The notes under the pieces are model-generated. The model was not told the origin of the DNA. It searched no databases and saw only the letters and a list, made by a program, of their open reading frames with translations. This document shows positions 26,875 through 35,921 of a stretch of 64,000 bases of DNA, piece by piece. Where the stretch lies: positions 1 to 64,000 of the forward strand of contig JAGBGU010000073.1 in the NCBI GenBank assembly GCA_017935785.1. The letters are read 5' to 3'. The stretch is from Bacteroidaceae bacterium (GTDB taxonomy: Bacteria; Bacteroidota; Bacteroidia; Bacteroidales; Bacteroidaceae). The first letter of the stretch is position 1. Each line of letters begins with the position of its first letter. Made by a program: the position numbers and the translations under genes.

Positions 26875-28242
26875 ATGAAGAAAATAGGAAAAGTTCTGGT
26901 GGTGGATGACAATCAGGATGTGCTGATAGCCTTGAACAGCCAGCTTTCGTCTCATTGCAGTCAGGTAAAGGTGGCCATGACTCCTGAACGTGCCATTGAC
27001 CTGTGCCGCAAGATACAGCCCGATGTGGTGCTGATGGACATGAACTTCAGCCGCGATGCGGTAAGCGGCGAGGAAGGCTTTGTGTTGCTAAAGGAACTTC
27101 TCCGCATAGACAGTACGTTGCCGGTGGTAATGATGACGGCTTATTCTGATGAGGCCAAGGCCGTGCGTGCAATAAAGGCAGGAGCGGTGGACTTTCTTCC
27201 CAAACCATGGAAAGGCGAGCAGCTCTTGGGTATGCTGGTCTCTGCCACGCGTCTGCGGAATGCACAAAACGAAGTGTCGCAGCTAAAGACTCTGGTAAAG
27301 GCGCTGGGAGGAGCCGAGACCGTGCCCATACCCGAGATTGTGGGCGAGAGCGAAGTCATGCGTGAGTTGTTGGAACAGGCGGAATTGGTGGGACAGACAG
27401 ATGCCAACGTGCTGATTCTGGGCGAGAACGGAACAGGAAAGGATGTGTTGGCTCGTTATCTGTACCATGTTTCTTCCCGCAGGGGAAGGCCTTTTGTGAA
27501 CATAGATTTGGGGTCGCTGCCCGAATCATTGTTCGAAGGAGAAATGTTCGGACACGAACGCGGTGCCTTTACAGGGGCGGTGGAGGCAAAGGCCGGTCGT
27601 CTGGAGGCTGCTGCAGGCGGTACGCTTTTTCTGGACGAGATTGGCAACCTGAAGCCTGAGATGCAGGCCAAACTGCTCACCTGCATTGAGAAGCGGCAGT
27701 TTTCTCGTTTAGGCTCTACTCGTGTGAATGCCATTGACGTACGTTTTATCTGTGCCACCAATACCGACCTTTATCGTGCGGTGGAAGAGGGGAAGTTTCG
27801 GCGCGACCTGCTCTACAGGATCAACACCATTGAACTCACGGTGCCGCCTCTTAGGGAACGTACATCAGACATCCCCTTGCTTGCCAGACATTTTGCCTTG
27901 AAGTTTGCTCAAAAATACAACAAGGAATTGAACGGATTTTCGGCCGAATGTGTAAAGCATCTTAAAGAATACGGATGGCCGGGTAATGTGCGTGAACTGC
28001 AGAATGCGGTGGAAAGGGCTGTTATCCTGGCCCGAAAACCCATGCTCAGGAGCGTTGATTTTCCTTTGGGAACATCGTGCGGACAAAGCGATACAACTGA
28101 GGTGTTGGATTTGGAAACCGTAGAAAGACTTACTATAGAGAGGGCATTGGCACGTTGCGACGGCAACGTGACCCGGGCTGCAAAGTTGCTTGGCGTGTCG
28201 CGTTTTTCGCTCTATCGTAAAATGGATAAGATGGACTTATGA
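26875..28242 (+). CDS. Sigma-54-dependent NtrC-family response regulator
   Basis: A 455-residue activator. The receiver domain (about 5-120) has the acidic pair DD near 11-12, phospho-acceptor D55 in VVLMDMN, and the switch residues T88 (MMTAYS) and K110. The AAA+ domain (about 155-385) has Walker A GENGTGKD (183-190), the sigma-54-contacting GAFTGA loop (230-235), Walker B TLFLDEIGNL and arginine-finger segments. A Fis-type helix-turn-helix closes the protein (DGNVTRAAKLLGVSRFSLYRKM). The kinase gene overlaps its stop by 4 bp. With the sigma-54 promoter and dyads upstream, it is the likely activator of the divergent exporter operon. Confidence 0.95.
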   Translation: MKKIGKVLVVDDNQDVLIALNSQLSSHCSQVKVAMTPERAIDLCRKIQPDVVLMDMNFSRDAVSGEEGFVLLKELLRIDSTLPVVMMTAYSDEAKAVRAIKAGAVDFLPKPWKGEQLLGMLVSATRLRNAQNEVSQLKTLVKALGGAETVPIPEIVGESEVMRELLEQAELVGQTDANVLILGENGTGKDVLARYLYHVSSRRGRPFVNIDLGSLPESLFEGEMFGHERGAFTGAVEAKAGRLEAAAGGTLFLDEIGNLKPEMQAKLLTCIEKRQFSRLGSTRVNAIDVRFICATNTDLYRAVEEGKFRRDLLYRINTIELTVPPLRERTSDIPLLARHFALKFAQKYNKELNGFSAECVKHLKEYGWPGNVRELQNAVERAVILARKPMLRSVDFPLGTSCGQSDTTEVLDLETVERLTIERALARCDGNVTRAAKLLGVSRFSLYRKMDKMDL

Positions 28243-29474
28243 AGCGTTTTTCTTTTAAGGTGGTGCTTGGCACCCTGGTGCTGACAGTCTTGGCCGTTGC
28301 TGCCGTGCTGGCCTTTGACAGGGGGTATTACATGACGGTGACCGGACTTTCCTTGTGCATGGCTACTGTGGTTACGGCCCTAGTGCGTCTGCAATGGCAG
28401 GCTGTACATTCCGTTCGCCGGGCCATAAGAATGATGCGTACGTCGGGCTTGGCGGACAGCGTGGCATTACCGAAGGAGAGTATGGCGCAGGATTTGGTGG
28501 AAGAACTGAACAATACGATTGCAGATTATAAAAAGCGGTTGCAGAACGAGGCGGTGCGCCAGCATTATTATGAACGGTTGCTGGACGAGGTGGACACAGC
28601 CGTGGTGGTGTGTAGGGAGAAGGGGGAAATCACTTGGCAAAATCGTGCCGCTATTGTTCTCTTGGGATCTTTGGGCCGGCTTCCCGAAGATTGGGTGTCT
28701 GCATCCCGTCCGATAAAAGTGCAGTATGCACGCCATTCCACAACGTATGAGATGCTGGTTTCGGCCACAAACTTTATTTTGGAAGAACAGCGTCTTTATA
28801 TTATCAGTCTGAAGGACATACACCAGGTGTTGGAGGAAAAGGAAATGGAGGCTTGGCAGAAACTTGTGAGCGTGCTTACGCATGAAATCATGAATTCCCT
28901 TTCTCCCATTATTGCATTGTCTGAGCAGGGAAAGTCGGGGCAGAACGGACAGCCAAACACTGATGCATTGCGCACGGCACTTTCGGTGATTCACCGCCGC
29001 AGTTCCCGTTTGCTGGAGTTTGTGAAGAATTACCGCAGACTGACGCGTCTGCCCGATCCACAGTCGGAATGGGTGGATGTACAGGAGTATTGTGATGATT
29101 TGTCACAGTTCTTTGATGCGCGTCTGCAGTTTGACATACAGCCGGCCGACTTACAGGTCTATGCCGACCCCGGACAGTTGATGCAGGTGCTGGTAAATCT
29201 GGTTAAGAATGCAATCGAAGCAGGCGACGGGCCGGTAATTCTGTCTGCATCCCGTGTGGCAAAAGGCGGGGTGGAAATCAGTGTACGAGACAGGGGGATG
29301 GGTATTTTGCCAGACGTGCTTGAACGCATTTTTATACCATTTTTTACCACTAAGAAGGACGGTTCGGGCATTGGACTGAGTCTGAGCAAGCAGATTGTAG
29401 CCAAACACGGAGGAACATTGCGGGTTTGGTCGAAGGAAGGGTACGGCAGCCGCTTCACTCTATGGTTGCCTTGA
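28239..29474 (+). CDS. Sensor histidine kinase, NtrB/AtoS-like
   Basis: A 411-residue membrane kinase. Two hydrophobic helices (about 7-25 and 32-50) have almost no periplasmic loop between them, so the signal is probably sensed in the membrane or cytoplasm. A PAS-like segment (about 105-195) precedes the dimerisation/phosphotransfer helix with His-215 in VLTHEIMNSLSP. The ATPase domain shows the N box (NLVKNAIEAG), G1 (VRDRGMGI), and F/G2 boxes (FFTTKKDGSGIGLSLSKQI). It should phosphorylate the regulator encoded just upstream, with which it is translationally coupled (ATGA). Confidence 0.93.
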   Translation: MKRFSFKVVLGTLVLTVLAVAAVLAFDRGYYMTVTGLSLCMATVVTALVRLQWQAVHSVRRAIRMMRTSGLADSVALPKESMAQDLVEELNNTIADYKKRLQNEAVRQHYYERLLDEVDTAVVVCREKGEITWQNRAAIVLLGSLGRLPEDWVSASRPIKVQYARHSTTYEMLVSATNFILEEQRLYIISLKDIHQVLEEKEMEAWQKLVSVLTHEIMNSLSPIIALSEQGKSGQNGQPNTDALRTALSVIHRRSSRLLEFVKNYRRLTRLPDPQSEWVDVQEYCDDLSQFFDARLQFDIQPADLQVYADPGQLMQVLVNLVKNAIEAGDGPVILSASRVAKGGVEISVRDRGMGILPDVLERIFIPFFTTKKDGSGIGLSLSKQIVAKHGGTLRVWSKEGYGSRFTLWLP

Positions 29475-29526
29475 TTAAAGTCTTGTATTATAGATTAGTG
29501 AGTTGGGTTAAAATGGAAATGTAATA

Positions 29527-30651
29527 TTAAAGCAGGCGGTAAGTTCCGCCGTTCATCATCTTTATGATGCCCTTCATCTCCAGTGTGAAGAGGATGCTGC
29601 TGAGCATGCCGATGGGGATGCCGGTTTCTATGGCTATGATGTTTATCTGCTTGCTGTCTGAACCTTGCAAAGATCGGACCACTTTCTGCTCGTCTTCATT
29701 CAGGTCGGGGAAGAGTTGCTGCTGGATGCCGTTCTTGAGGTCTTTTCTGCGTTTTTCTTCCTGTACCCATCCCAATGCCTGTACTAGTTCCTCGGCACAG
29801 GTGATGAGTTGTGCCTTGTGGCTGCGTATGAGCTGGTTGCATCCTGCGGAGTAGGGGTCTTTTGTGCGACCGGGAAAGGAGAATACCTCGCGGTGGTAGC
29901 TGTCGGCAATTTCTGCTGTGATAAGGGAACCGCCCTTGTATGCACTCTCCACCACCACTACTGCATCGCTCAGGCCTGCTACGATACGGTTGCGCTGTAC
30001 AAAGTTGCGTTTGTCTGCGTTGGTGCGGCTCATGAATTCGGTAATCAGTCCGCCTTGCTGTACCATTTGTGCGGCGGTCTGCTTGTGCATTCGCGGATAA
30101 ATCTGATCCAGTCCGTGCGCCAATACTCCGGCGGTATGCATTCCGTTGTCAAGGGCGGCGCGGTGGGTGTGGACGTCCACTCCGTATGCCAGTCCGCTTA
30201 CGACCAGAGTGTCTGGGCACAATTGGCTCAGGTCACGTATGAAATCGCGGCACAGGTCCTTGCCGTATTCCGTAATGTGGCGTGTACCCACTACGCTTAT
30301 CACTTGCAGGCGGTTCAGGTTGGCTTGTCCCAAATAGTAGAGCAGGATGGGGGCATCAGGGCATTCGCGCAACCTGGAAGGGTAGGCATCATCGTTTATG
30401 CCCAGGCATTGGATGTGGCTTTTCTGTGCAAATTCAAGTTCTTCCTCGGCCCGTGGCAAAAGTGTGTCCAGCCCGGCCAATGCTTCGGCCAGTGCGGGGC
30501 TGGCATCAGGCAGGGCGTCAAGTATGTGGTGGCGGTGTTCAAACACGGCCGTGGCGCTTCCCAATGCATTGACCAGAAGACGCTGGTTGATCAGATTGAT
30601 GCGCGGAGCCCGGGAGAGGGCCATGGCATAGAGGGTTTCCTGTGCGTTCAT
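29527..30651 (-). CDS. dprA: DNA processing protein DprA (Smf)
   Basis: A 374-residue protein that loads RecA on incoming single-stranded DNA during transformation. It has an N-terminal SAM-like helical part, a Rossmann DprA core (ISVVGTRHITEYG, VVSGLAYGVDVHTHRAAL, GLDQIYPRMH, SGSLIT-like GGSLITAEIAD), and a C-terminal winged helix (about 315-374). It is last in an operon with the thioesterase and DUF2851 genes, each pair overlapping by 4 bp. No other competence gene is in the window. Confidence 0.95.
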   Translation of the reverse strand: MNAQETLYAMALSRAPRINLINQRLLVNALGSATAVFEHRHHILDALPDASPALAEALAGLDTLLPRAEEELEFAQKSHIQCLGINDDAYPSRLRECPDAPILLYYLGQANLNRLQVISVVGTRHITEYGKDLCRDFIRDLSQLCPDTLVVSGLAYGVDVHTHRAALDNGMHTAGVLAHGLDQIYPRMHKQTAAQMVQQGGLITEFMSRTNADKRNFVQRNRIVAGLSDAVVVVESAYKGGSLITAEIADSYHREVFSFPGRTKDPYSAGCNQLIRSHKAQLITCAEELVQALGWVQEEKRRKDLKNGIQQQLFPDLNEDEQKVVRSLQGSDSKQINIIAIETGIPIGMLSSILFTLEMKGIIKMMNGGTYRLL

Positions 30652-31058
30652 TCTTCTTTCATGAAATAAGGTTCCAGCAAAGCGTCCAGAGGACTGGTAG
30701 CCTGCAGGCGTCCGTTGGTGACGCAGACGGTGTCCACCTGGGCACGGACGGAAAGTTTCTCGTCGGGCAGTCGGTAGATGTCTTGCAGAAACACGTATTT
30801 TATGCCATCCTTCTTGATGTTCAGGCGGCAGACAAATTCGTCCTGGCTCTTGAGCGGTGTCTTGAACTGCATGTTCAGGCGTGCCACTACGGCATCAGTG
30901 CCTTCGTCGTGGAGGCGGGAAAAACTGATGCCTGTCTGCAGGAGGAATTCGTGCCGGGTATGTTCCAAATAGTGCTGGTAGTTGGCGTTGTTCACAATGC
31001 CTTGGAGGTCGCATTCATAGTCGCGCACCTTCATTTTGAGTTCGTAGATGTATTTCAT
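30648..31058 (-). CDS. Hotdog-fold acyl-CoA thioesterase (4HBT/YbgC family)
   Basis: A 136-residue single hotdog domain. The N-terminal segment VRDYECDLQGIVNNANYQHYLEHTR carries the catalytic Asp and the N-x-N-Y helix typical of 4-hydroxybenzoyl-CoA thioesterase-like proteins. The substrate is uncertain, either short or medium acyl-CoA or an acyl-carrier-protein thioester. It overlaps DUF2851 upstream and dprA downstream by 4 bp each, indicating coupled translation. Confidence 0.88.
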   Translation of the reverse strand: MKYIYELKMKVRDYECDLQGIVNNANYQHYLEHTRHEFLLQTGISFSRLHDEGTDAVVARLNMQFKTPLKSQDEFVCRLNIKKDGIKYVFLQDIYRLPDEKLSVRAQVDTVCVTNGRLQATSPLDALLEPYFMKEE

Positions 31059-32266
31059 TGCTTTAAGTATTCGTATCCGAAGCGGCAGCGCAGGCAGTCC
31101 GCGCGGTCGCAGTATTCGCGTTTCAGTTGTATGAGAGCCTGGCTGTCAGCCGCCGAGGCAACGGTGAGTCCGCATCCGCGCCATTGCCTAATGATGTAGT
31201 TGTTTTCGGGCGGCAGTTGTGCAAGCAGGCAGGTGGCTTTGTCCATCAGCCGCTGGTCCTGGGTGTGCATTCCGTAGGCATAAAGCAGGGGAATGACCGT
31301 ATTGATAAGGATGAGGTTGCGGCTGGAGGCAGAAAGACTGGCTTCCAGCAGACAGGCATGGAGTTCCTTGATGTCGCTTACCTCCAACAGATTGTGCAGT
31401 AGGGCCTTGCCGGAGGAATAGATACGGGCCAGTTGCAGGATGCGAAGATGGGGAAAGTTGGACGGCCTGGTGCGCATGAATTTCCAAAGTTGGCGGGGAA
31501 TGGGGTCGGGAAGCCGGAACTTGTGGGCAAGGAAGGCATATTCCTTTTCGGCCTTTCCTGCATCCCATCCCTCAGCTTCCAGTTTGGGGTCAATCAGATT
31601 GGCCATTCCCATGAAGAGAGCCTGCACCTGGAACAGGTTGTCGCGGTGTTTGGCCGCGGCCTGCAGGGGAATGCGGTTTGCCCACATTTCATAAACATCA
31701 CCGTTCAGCCCGAATCCGAAATTCCGGCTTAGCGTTACGAAGGCGGCCTTCTCCCAGTCGCCGTTCATCCTCTTTGCCCGTTCCAGAACCTTCCCGGATC
31801 TGTTTTGCAGACGCTCCACCAGCAGAGCGTCCATCCAGCTATGTGCCTTCAGTGCCGGAATATGAGGAACTATGCGGTGGCAGCGGGGATAGTCATCAGT
31901 AGTGGAGAGTTCTCTATAATGCAGAAGTAGTTCCTGCGGCATGTCAATCTGCAGAGTTACGGGAGAGCGTCCGTCCTGGGTATGCGCCTCTTTGTCGGCA
32001 TCCAATACGACGTGCAGGATGGTGTTGTTGTAGGCGGCGTCCAGATGGTGGTTGTGGCGGAACCAGTCGGAGGCTTTCAGGTGCACCTCCACATTACCAG
32101 CCCAAAGGGTGTCGTTCAGCTTTATTTTGGCATTGAAAAAATCCGGGCCTTGGTGAGGGTTGTATGTGCCGGGGTCTATGACTTCCACCTTGCGCTTGTC
32201 CAGCGTAAGGAGTGTCTTGAACGGCAAAATCCTGTGTTTCCATACATAGTGCAACAGTTTTTCCAT
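31055..32266 (-). CDS. DUF2851 family protein
   Basis: A 403-residue cytosolic protein with no signal peptide. The N-terminal part (WKHRILPFKTLLTLDKRKVEVIDPG, then NPHQGPDFFNAKI and WAGNVEVHLKASDW) has the arrangement typical of DUF2851, a Bacteroidetes-restricted family. The GPDFxNAxI and GxVEVHxxxSDW motifs suggest a PD-(D/E)xK-like nuclease fold, but that is inference. A C-terminal CxxC pair (DCLRCRFGYEYLK) is present. First gene of the operon ending in dprA, so a DNA-related role is plausible. Confidence 0.85.
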   Translation of the reverse strand: MEKLLHYVWKHRILPFKTLLTLDKRKVEVIDPGTYNPHQGPDFFNAKIKLNDTLWAGNVEVHLKASDWFRHNHHLDAAYNNTILHVVLDADKEAHTQDGRSPVTLQIDMPQELLLHYRELSTTDDYPRCHRIVPHIPALKAHSWMDALLVERLQNRSGKVLERAKRMNGDWEKAAFVTLSRNFGFGLNGDVYEMWANRIPLQAAAKHRDNLFQVQALFMGMANLIDPKLEAEGWDAGKAEKEYAFLAHKFRLPDPIPRQLWKFMRTRPSNFPHLRILQLARIYSSGKALLHNLLEVSDIKELHACLLEASLSASSRNLILINTVIPLLYAYGMHTQDQRLMDKATCLLAQLPPENNYIIRQWRGCGLTVASAADSQALIQLKREYCDRADCLRCRFGYEYLKQ

Positions 32267-32300
32267 ACCTTTTGACAGCCTGTTAACGTAAATTTTGAAA

Positions 32301-32338
32301 CAAATGTAGTGAATTTCAAGCTAAAAGCAGTACTTTTG
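32301..32338. promoter_or_regulatory. Back-to-back -7 boxes between DUF2851 and dapB
   Basis: The plus strand has TACTTTTG at 32331-32338, about 22 nt before the dapB ATG. The minus strand has TACATTTG at 32308-32301, about 35 nt before the DUF2851 ATG. Both match TAnnTTTG. The two promoters overlap in the 94-bp divergent gap, so they may interfere with each other. The -33 elements are degenerate. Confidence 0.5.
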
Positions 32339-32360
32339 CATCAGAAAAAATACGAAACAA

Positions 32361-33116
32361 ATGAAAATAGCACTGATAGGATACGGCAAGATGGGGCATA
32401 TGATTGAAGAGATAGCCCTGAGCCGCGGTCATGAGATAGTCTCCATTATTGATATAGACAACCAGGCCGACTTTGACAGCCCGGCTTTTTGCAGTGCCGA
32501 TGTGGCCATAGAATTTACTGCGCCTCATGTGGCGTACGGCAATTATCTGAAGGCTTTCAGCCATAACGTAAAGGTGGTTAGCGGTTCTACCGGTTGGATG
32601 GACAAGCACGGAGAGGATGTGCGCAGAATGTGTGCCGAGGAAGGACAGACTCTTTTCTGGAGTTCCAACTTTAGTCTGGGTGTGGCCGTCTTCAGGGCGG
32701 TTAACCGTTATCTGGCCCAAATCATGAACCGATACGAAGGCTACAAGCCTGTAATGGAAGAGGTACATCACATTCATAAACTGGATCATCCCAGCGGAAC
32801 AGCCATTACGCTTGCCGAGGAACTTGTGGAACAGACTGACCGTCTTGAAGGATGGGCAATGGGACAGCTCACGCAACCCAACGGTACGGTGGAAGGTTCA
32901 ATCCGGACGGATGTGGACAAACTTCGGATTGACAGCGTACGCCGTGGCGAGGTTCCCGGTATCCACAGCATTTCCTGGGACAGTGAAGCGGACTGCATCA
33001 CCATTACCCATGATGCGCACAACCGTAGGGGCTTTGCCCTTGGCGCTGTATTGGCTGCCGAATTTACAGCCACACACCAGGGGTTGCTATGCATGGATGA
33101 TATGTTGAAATTTTAA
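32361..33116 (+). CDS. dapB: 4-hydroxy-tetrahydrodipicolinate reductase
   Basis: A 251-residue cytosolic enzyme of lysine and diaminopimelate synthesis. The NAD(P)-binding motif IALIGYGKMGHMI is at the N terminus. GSTGW and SSNFSLGVAVF follow, then the catalytic segment EVHHIHKLDHPSGTAITLAEEL, with the catalytic His pair and the substrate-binding Lys in the usual order. It is the first gene of a six-gene plus-strand unit with lepB 33 bp downstream, a common Bacteroidales arrangement. Confidence 0.96.
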   Translation: MKIALIGYGKMGHMIEEIALSRGHEIVSIIDIDNQADFDSPAFCSADVAIEFTAPHVAYGNYLKAFSHNVKVVSGSTGWMDKHGEDVRRMCAEEGQTLFWSSNFSLGVAVFRAVNRYLAQIMNRYEGYKPVMEEVHHIHKLDHPSGTAITLAEELVEQTDRLEGWAMGQLTQPNGTVEGSIRTDVDKLRIDSVRRGEVPGIHSISWDSEADCITITHDAHNRRGFALGAVLAAEFTATHQGLLCMDDMLKF

Positions 33117-33149
33117 TTGTAAGGATAGCGTAAAAAAGAACAAAACGTA

Positions 33150-34592
33150 ATGAAGAAAGAGAAAAAAACAATATCGGTGTGGGACTGGGCAAAAGCCGTT
33201 GTCGCAATTCTGCTTTATCTGGCCTTTTTGTGGTGGATAGGCAGTTGGTGGGGCATTGTTGTGGTTCCTTTTATATTTGATGCGTATGTGACCCGTTTCA
33301 TTCCCTGGACCTGGTGGAAGGATGCCGAAAATCCGCTGGTGAGAACCGTAATGAGTTGGGTGGATGCCATTGTCTTTGCGCTGGTGGCAGTTTATTTTGT
33401 CAATATCTATTTCTTCCAGAACTATACTATCCCTACCAGTTCGTTGGAGAAGAGTCTTCTTGTGGGCGACTATCTGTTTGTGAGCAAGATGAGCTACGGA
33501 CCTCGGGTCCCGCAGACACCCTTGCACATGCCCTTGTGCCAGCACACGCTTCCCTGGGGAGGGAAAAGCTACATTGAATGGCCTGCCTGGGATTACAAGC
33601 GTGTATCGCCCAAACCGGTACAGTTGAATGACATCGTGGTGTTCAACTATCCGGCCGGAGACACTATCGTAACCAATCCTGCCTACCAGGCGGCCGACTA
33701 TCACATGATGTGTTATGTCTTCGGAAACCAACTTTACGAACAGGAGTCGGGCGAGCGTGTGATTATGGACAGCCTTTCGGCTCTTGAACGCTATCGTATT
33801 TATCAGGATTTTTACCGCCGTGGACGTCAGTATATAGCTTTGTCTTCACAGGAGTTCGGTGTAATAGACCACAGGCCGGTGGACCGCAGAGAGAATTATG
33901 TGAAGCGTTGTGTGGGACTGCCCGGACAGACATTGGAGATAAAGGACCGTATCATTTACCTGGACGGACAGGCCAACAAGGAGCCCGATCAGGTGCAATA
34001 TAATTATTATGTGGAACTTCATGCCCCTATTCCCGATGACTTTGCACATGAGATTGGCTTGAGCGGAGAAGACCTGATGGGGCTTTCGCAAAGTGGAACA
34101 TGTCCTCTTACCGCCTCTATGAAACAGGCGCTTGAAGCCCGAAAGGATTTGGTGAGCAGCATTACTCCGGTGCAGAGTCAGGAGAGCGACAACCTGTATC
34201 CCCTGAACGGTAATATGGGATGGACACAGGACAATTATGGTCCCATCTGGATTCCGAAGAAGGGCGAGAAGATACAGCTCACACTGGAAAATCTTCCTGT
34301 GTATGAAAGACCCATCAAGGTGTATGAAGGTAACAGCCTGGAGGTTACTGACGCAGGAAAGATTCTGATTAACGGTCAGGAAACCAGCGAGTATACTTTC
34401 AAGATGGATTACTACTGGATGCAGGGTGACAACCGCCACAACAGTGCCGATTCGCGCTATTGGGGCTTTGTGCCCGAGGACCATATTGTGGGCAAGCCCA
34501 TTATGGTATGGCTCAGTACGGACAAGGACCGGAGCGGATTGGGCTATATCCGTTGGAGTCGTCTGTTCAGTCTTGTGGATCGTATAAAATAA
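33150..34592 (+). CDS. lepB: Signal peptidase I
   Basis: A 480-residue membrane-bound serine protease that cleaves exported preproteins. Two N-terminal hydrophobic segments (about 17-45 and 70-92) are followed by the catalytic Ser-98 in [14 protein letters not shown] and Lys-252 in [12 protein letters not shown]. The GDN box is in [19 protein letters not shown]. The long insert between Ser and Lys, and another after it, explains the large size, which is normal for Bacteroidetes. Confidence 0.95.
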   Translation: MKKEKKTISVWDWAKAVVAILLYLAFLWWIGSWWGIVVVPFIFDAYVTRFIPWTWWKDAENPLVRTVMSWVDAIVFALVAVYFVNIYFFQNYTIPTSSLEKSLLVGDYLFVSKMSYGPRVPQTPLHMPLCQHTLPWGGKSYIEWPAWDYKRVSPKPVQLNDIVVFNYPAGDTIVTNPAYQAADYHMMCYVFGNQLYEQESGERVIMDSLSALERYRIYQDFYRRGRQYIALSSQEFGVIDHRPVDRRENYVKRCVGLPGQTLEIKDRIIYLDGQANKEPDQVQYNYYVELHAPIPDDFAHEIGLSGEDLMGLSQSGTCPLTASMKQALEARKDLVSSITPVQSQESDNLYPLNGNMGWTQDNYGPIWIPKKGEKIQLTLENLPVYERPIKVYEGNSLEVTDAGKILINGQETSEYTFKMDYYWMQGDNRHNSADSRYWGFVPEDHIVGKPIMVWLSTDKDRSGLGYIRWSRLFSLVDRIK

Positions 34593-34602
34593 TAATGTAG
34601 AG

Positions 34603-35334
34603 TTGAGGCGGTTTGTCAGTTTGTTATGCGTATTGTGTGGTGCGGCAATAATCGCTTTGTTTTGCCGTACTTTCCTGTTTACGCTCTTTACAGTTTCCCA
34701 AACTGACAAACAACCGGTCTTTTTGGAGGGCGACCGCGTGCTGGCCGACCGTTGGGCCTACGGTTTTCGGGTGCCTTACAGCAGCCTCTTCGGTTATCAC
34801 CGGTGGGGAAAGGGAATTCCCCGGAACGGTGATTGGGCGGTGTTCAACAGCCCGCTTGTACAGCGGGGAGCGCTTCCGGACACCAGTGCGTTGTTCTTGG
34901 GACAGATAATAGCCTGTCCGGGCGACACGGTGTGGATGGGACGCGACGGTAGGGTGGGGCGTTGCCGCAATTATGCCCAGGGGCAGATTTGGCCCATACC
35001 GGTTCCTGCCCGCGGTGCACTTGTGCAGGTGGCTCCATGGGCGGCCCGCATATATCAGCAGACTTTTGACTTGCACGAACCGGATTCCGTATGTCTGCTT
35101 CCTGCGGACAGTTTCGAGTCTATCCAGAACGGCAGTCAGATTCGGGTCCGCTTTTCCCGCAACTATTATTGGGTATCTTCTGGCAACGAAGAAAATGTGT
35201 CAGACTCACGCAGCTTCGGCTTTGTGCCCGAAGAGTTTTTCCTTGGCAGGGTAAGGAATGTGTTCTATTCCATCCAGCCTGATGCCCAATGGCGGCAGGC
35301 CTGGCGTTCAGACCGCTTTCTCTTACCTATATAA
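34603..35334 (+). CDS. Signal-peptidase-I-like protein lacking both catalytic residues
   Basis: A 243-residue lepB paralogue, starting at TTG 10 bp after lepB. There is no in-frame ATG nearby, and the ATG at 34595 is followed at once by a stop. An N-terminal membrane helix (about 5-29) leads into the S26 fold. Alignment by the conserved GD and PG pairs puts Asp-35 (SQTDKQPVFLEGD) where lepB has the nucleophile Ser-98, and Gly-101 (FLGQIIACPGD) where lepB has Lys-252. The C-terminal box is kept as SGNEENVSDSRSFGFVP. The fold is conserved but the Ser/Lys dyad is lost, so a non-proteolytic role is likely. The frame is intact with normal codon use, so it is not an ordinary decayed gene. Confidence 0.8.
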   Translation: MRRFVSLLCVLCGAAIIALFCRTFLFTLFTVSQTDKQPVFLEGDRVLADRWAYGFRVPYSSLFGYHRWGKGIPRNGDWAVFNSPLVQRGALPDTSALFLGQIIACPGDTVWMGRDGRVGRCRNYAQGQIWPIPVPARGALVQVAPWAARIYQQTFDLHEPDSVCLLPADSFESIQNGSQIRVRFSRNYYWVSSGNEENVSDSRSFGFVPEEFFLGRVRNVFYSIQPDAQWRQAWRSDRFLLPI

Positions 35335-35348
35335 TTAATTGTAATATA

Positions 35349-35921
35349 ATGATGAACACGCTTCTTTTGCCCACGGCCTATTTGGCCCCAGTTCCCTATT
35401 ACGCAGCATTGTATAGGGCGGATGAGGCTTACATAGAAGTGCGGGAACATTATGTGAAGCAATCTGTGCGCAACCGTTGCACAATTGCCGGTCCGGACGG
35501 TCCTGTTTCGCTGTCCATACCTGTAGTGAAGGCCGAACGTCCCGGGCAACCCATTTGCGAAACCCGAATCAGCGACCACGGAAACTGGCGCCACTTGCAT
35601 TGGCGTGCCTTGCAGAGTGCGTATGGTAACAGTCCTTTCTTCGAGTTTTACGAGGATGATTTCCGGCCTTTCTACCAACCGGATTGGGAGTTCCTGACAG
35701 ACTATAACCGCGATTTGTTGAAACTTCTGCTCCGTTTGTTGGATATAGAACCGAAAGTAAGGGAAACCGATAGTTTTCGTGCAGTTCCGTCGTTGGAATT
35801 TCACCACCCCTCCTCCCGTCCCTATTATCAGGTATTTTCGGCACGCCATGGCTTCATCCCCAATTTGAGTATTGTGGACCTGTTGTTCAACATGGGTCCG
35901 GAATCCGTATTATACCTATGA
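35349..35921 (+). CDS. WbqC family protein
   Basis: A protein of about 191 residues with the N-terminal LLPTAYLAPVPYYAALYRAD and the HWRALQSAYGNSPFF segment typical of WbqC-like proteins. The family is named from an O-antigen cluster, and its biochemical activity is not established. The frame opens at 35289 inside the previous gene. I choose the ATG at 35349 because MMNTLLLPTAYL is the usual start and clears the upstream stop. Its stop overlaps the next gene by 4 bp. Confidence 0.85.
   Translation: MMNTLLLPTAYLAPVPYYAALYRADEAYIEVREHYVKQSVRNRCTIAGPDGPVSLSIPVVKAERPGQPICETRISDHGNWRHLHWRALQSAYGNSPFFEFYEDDFRPFYQPDWEFLTDYNRDLLKLLLRLLDIEPKVRETDSFRAVPSLEFHHPSSRPYYQVFSARHGFIPNLSIVDLLFNMGPESVLYL

Noticed and set aside
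34603-35334. Second active signal peptidase
   Set aside because: Landmark alignment puts Asp and Gly at the Ser and Lys positions, and no other Ser/Lys pair sits in the right context.
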